Assembly (NCBI GenBank): GCA_903922325.1
Contig: CAIXTG010000158.1
Location: forward strand, 1 to 14,344
Reading direction: 5' to 3'
DNA from: an uncultured Actinomycetes bacterium
GTDB taxonomy: Bacteria; Actinomycetota; Actinomycetes; Nanopelagicales; Nanopelagicaceae
Length of the DNA: 14,344 nucleotides
Below are positions 12,004-14,344 of this stretch, in pieces (positions within the stretch are counted from its first letter, which is position 1; the number at the start of each line of letters is the position of its first letter). The position numbers and the translations under genes were made by a program. The notes under the pieces were generated by a model. That model made no database searches. It was not told the DNA's origin and saw only the letters and a list, made by a program, of their open reading frames with translations.

Positions 12004-14344
12004 ATGAGAAATTCAACGCTTATCCACCCATCCGCCCCAGCCCGCCTAAGCGCATCACGCCGCGCATTCGCACTCGTTGCGATCGCAGTTATGGCAGCCG
12101 TTGGTCTGCCTGCAATTGCAACCGCAGCTAATCCAGCCACCGTCACGCTAACTGTTCACTATCAACGCCCTGGCGCTGACTATGACACTTGGAACTTATG
12201 GTTATGGCGCAACTTAGGCACCGGAACTGATGCCGAAGTTAATAAGGATGGCGTTAAGTTCACCGGCGATGATGATTTCGGAAAAGTTGTAACTGTTGAA
12301 ATTAACAACATGGACAAATATGAAAACGTTGGAATCATTGTTCGTAAAGGTGAATGGGCAGCTAAGGATGTAACTGCCGATCGCTTCATCACAAAGTTTG
12401 GCGCTGATGGCAAAACTGAAATTTGGTTACGCCAAGCTGACCCAGTTATTTACTACGAGAAGCCAACTGGCGAAGTAGCTGTGCCAACCGGAAGTAAGCA
12501 AGCGAAACTTTATGACTCTCCAGAATTCGCAGCGAAATACACATACACCGGCAACGATCTTGGTAACACATACACAAAGACCGAAACCAAAATGCGTGTG
12601 TGGGCACCAACAGCCACCGCCGTAAAAGTTGTTACCTATGCAAAGGCCGATAGCGCACTTGCCGATGGTGTTGAAACTGAAATGACTGCCGATGTCAACG
12701 GAACTTGGGTTGCCAAGGTCTCGGGCGACAAAGAAGGTTTAATTTATAACTATCGCGTCACTGTCGATGGTGTTACTAACGAAGCCGTTGACCCGTATGT
12801 TCGTGCCACCACGCTAAATGGTGCGCGCGGAGTTGTTGTTGATCTTGCCAAGACTAACCCTGCTGGCTGGAAGAAAACTAAGCCAGCATTTAGCGGCAAG
12901 GCTGTCGATGCCGTTATCTATGAACTTCACGTGCGCGATTTCTCAATCGATGCATCAAGTGGAATTCCTGCCGCTCACAAGGGTAAGTACCTAGCCTTTA
13001 CCAACGTAAACACCTCAAATAACGGCCAAAAGACTGGTATTTCAGCAATTAAGGACCTAGGCGTTACTCACGTTGAGTTGCTGCCGATCTTTGATTACGC
13101 ATCAGTTGATGAAGCTAATCCAACATTTAACTGGGGCTATGACCCAATGAACTACAACGTTCCAGAAGGTTCATATAGCTCTGACCCAACTAAGCCAACT
13201 GCTCGCATCACAGAACTTAAGCAAGCAATTCAAGCGATGCATGACCAGAAGTTGCGCGTGAACATGGATGTTGTTTACAACCACGTTTATAACGCAGGTG
13301 CATTTAGCCAAGAGTCAATCGTGCCGGGCTACTGGTTCCGCACTGATGAAACCGGTTCGCTAACTAATGGCAGCGGATGCGGAAACGACGTTGCATCAGA
13401 GCGCCCAATGGTTCGCAAGTTTATTGTTGACTCAGTCAAGTACTGGGCCAGTGAATATAACCTCGATGGTTTCCGTTTCGACTTAATGGGCTTGATGGAT
13501 ATTCAAACCATTAACGAAGTAACTGCAGCTCTTAAAGTTATTGATCCAACCATTATCGTGATCGGTGAAGGCTGGAACATGGGAACTCTGCCGGATGATC
13601 AAAAAGCTAATCAAGTAAACATTGCCAAGTTAAATAATGTTGCGCACTTTAATGATCAGATCCGTGATGGCTTAAAGGGTTCAGTGTTTAATTCAACTGA
13701 CACTGGTTGGGCGACTGGCAAGATCAGTGCCGCGTCAGACATCACTGCTGGCATTGTCGGAAACACTGACTACAGCGCAGCATTCTTAACTAAGTGGACC
13801 ACAACTGCGCCAGGACAATCTGTTAACTATGTTGAATCCCATGACAACTTGTCTTTAGCCGACAAACTAACTGCCAGCGTTAAAGGAATTTCACCTGCCG
13901 GCGTTGCACAACTAAGCCAGTTCGCATCATCTGTTGCGTTCTTGTCACAAGGTGTGCCGTTCTTGCAGGCGGGCCAAGAGTTCTTGCGCTCAAAGAATGG
14001 CAATGAGAACAGCTATAACGCAGATGACGCCACTAACTCTTTGAAGTGGTCAACCAAGGTGAAATACGTGGCCACAACCAAGTATTACCAAGGGTTATTT
14101 GCACTGCGCGCTGCTCACCCAGCTTTCCGCATGACTACAACTGCGCAAGTTAAGGCCAACCTGAAGTTCCTTAAGACCACTAACGATGTAATCGCGTATT
14201 CACTAAACGGTAAGGCCGTTAAAGATAAGGCGAGCACGATCGTGGTTATTCATAATCCAAATCCAGGTGCCACAGTTGTGTCACTGCCAAATGCCAAGAA
14301 GTGGGCGATCGTAGTTAAGGGCGGCGTTGCCGGCACCAAGACAA
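12004..14344 (+). CDS. pulA: Secreted type I pullulanase, incomplete at window end
   Basis: A GH13 enzyme that hydrolyses alpha-1,6 branches of pullulan, glycogen or starch outside the cytoplasm. 780 codons are visible and no stop is reached. Order: signal peptide (1-41, ending AIATA) with SRRAFALVA at 18-26, a possible twin-arginine motif; a CBM41 starch-binding domain (about 45-150, VTLTVHYQRPGADYDTWNLW); a CBM48 region from about 190 (MRVWAPTATAVKV); and the catalytic barrel from about 300 (AVIYELHVRDFS). Signatures: NWGYDP (376-381) of type I pullulanases, DVVYNHV (422-428), nucleophile Asp493 in GFRFDLMG, acid/base Glu522 in GEGW and Asp614 in ESHDN. All catalytic residues are present. 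ATG 12004 follows a TANNNT box by 6 nt. Confidence 0.95.
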   Translation, partial: MRNSTLIHPSAPARLSASRRAFALVAIAVMAAVGLPAIATAANPATVTLTVHYQRPGADYDTWNLWLWRNLGTGTDAEVNKDGVKFTGDDDFGKVVTVEINNMDKYENVGIIVRKGEWAAKDVTADRFITKFGADGKTEIWLRQADPVIYYEKPTGEVAVPTGSKQAKLYDSPEFAAKYTYTGNDLGNTYTKTETKMRVWAPTATAVKVVTYAKADSALADGVETEMTADVNGTWVAKVSGDKEGLIYNYRVTVDGVTNEAVDPYVRATTLNGARGVVVDLAKTNPAGWKKTKPAFSGKAVDAVIYELHVRDFSIDASSGIPAAHKGKYLAFTNVNTSNNGQKTGISAIKDLGVTHVELLPIFDYASVDEANPTFNWGYDPMNYNVPEGSYSSDPTKPTARITELKQAIQAMHDQKLRVNMDVVYNHVYNAGAFSQESIVPGYWFRTDETGSLTNGSGCGNDVASERPMVRKFIVDSVKYWASEYNLDGFRFDLMGLMDIQTINEVTAALKVIDPTIIVIGEGWNMGTLPDDQKANQVNIAKLNNVAHFNDQIRDGLKGSVFNSTDTGWATGKISAASDITAGIVGNTDYSAAFLTKWTTTAPGQSVNYVESHDNLSLADKLTASVKGISPAGVAQLSQFASSVAFLSQGVPFLQAGQEFLRSKNGNENSYNADDATNSLKWSTKVKYVATTKYYQGLFALRAAHPAFRMTTTAQVKANLKFLKTTNDVIAYSLNGKAVKDKASTIVVIHNPNPGATVVSLPNAKKWAIVVKGGVAGTKT

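Noticed and set aside
11741..12007. 88-codon plus-strand ORF before the pullulanase
   Set aside because: It ends inside the pullulanase start codon, has an odd Pro-rich composition and no ribosome site, and covers the divergent promoter region.

Overview
The window looks like chromosomal DNA from a low-to-medium GC actinobacterium, perhaps a streamlined freshwater type such as Nanopelagicales or a small-genome Microbacteriaceae (taxon inferred). The reasons are the block prfB-ftsE-ftsX-smpB-ssrA, a mycobacterial-style tmRNA tag (12 residues ending DYTLAA), an actinobacterial-type Tad pilus ATPase (GGTQAGKTT P-loop), and many genes preceded by a TANNNT box ending 6-7 nt before the start codon, the signature of leaderless transcripts.

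Layout. 1-102 (+) is the C-terminal end of a probable DUF222/13E12-type HNH endonuclease, followed by a displaced copy of its last 33 bp. 275-871 (+) is a GNAT acetyltransferase and 906-1250 (+) a small membrane protein. Convergent to these, on the minus strand, lie tmRNA (1387-1758), smpB, ftsX, ftsE and prfB (down from 5710): trans-translation, the FtsEX cell-division complex and release factor 2. Upstream of prfB, also on the minus strand, is a compact tad pilus operon (10609 to 5837): tadA, tadB, a 21-codon micro-ORF, tadC, a pilin-like protein, two TadE-like pseudopilins and a TadG-like protein, nearly all joined by stop/start overlaps. No prepilin peptidase, TadZ/CpaE or RcpC gene is in the window.

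10610-11210 holds a separate unit on the plus strand: a structured leader, an unusually strong Shine-Dalgarno, a 36-codon peptide ORF and a strong intrinsic terminator. I do not recognise the peptide. It is the best candidate in this window for an undescribed element. 11211-11717 (-) is a secreted acidic four-cysteine protein of unknown function, divergent from a secreted type I pullulanase (12004 to the window end, +, incomplete).

A second theme is short direct or tandem duplications in nearly every intergenic gap: 33 bp at 70-155, 18 bp at 2550-2662, a 21-bp array at 5759-5851, 18 bp at 7758-7799, 20 bp at 11081-11120 and about 16 bp at 11850-11880. Several carry copies of the adjacent gene's stop or start codon. 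No insertion sequence, CRISPR array, tRNA or rRNA gene was found.
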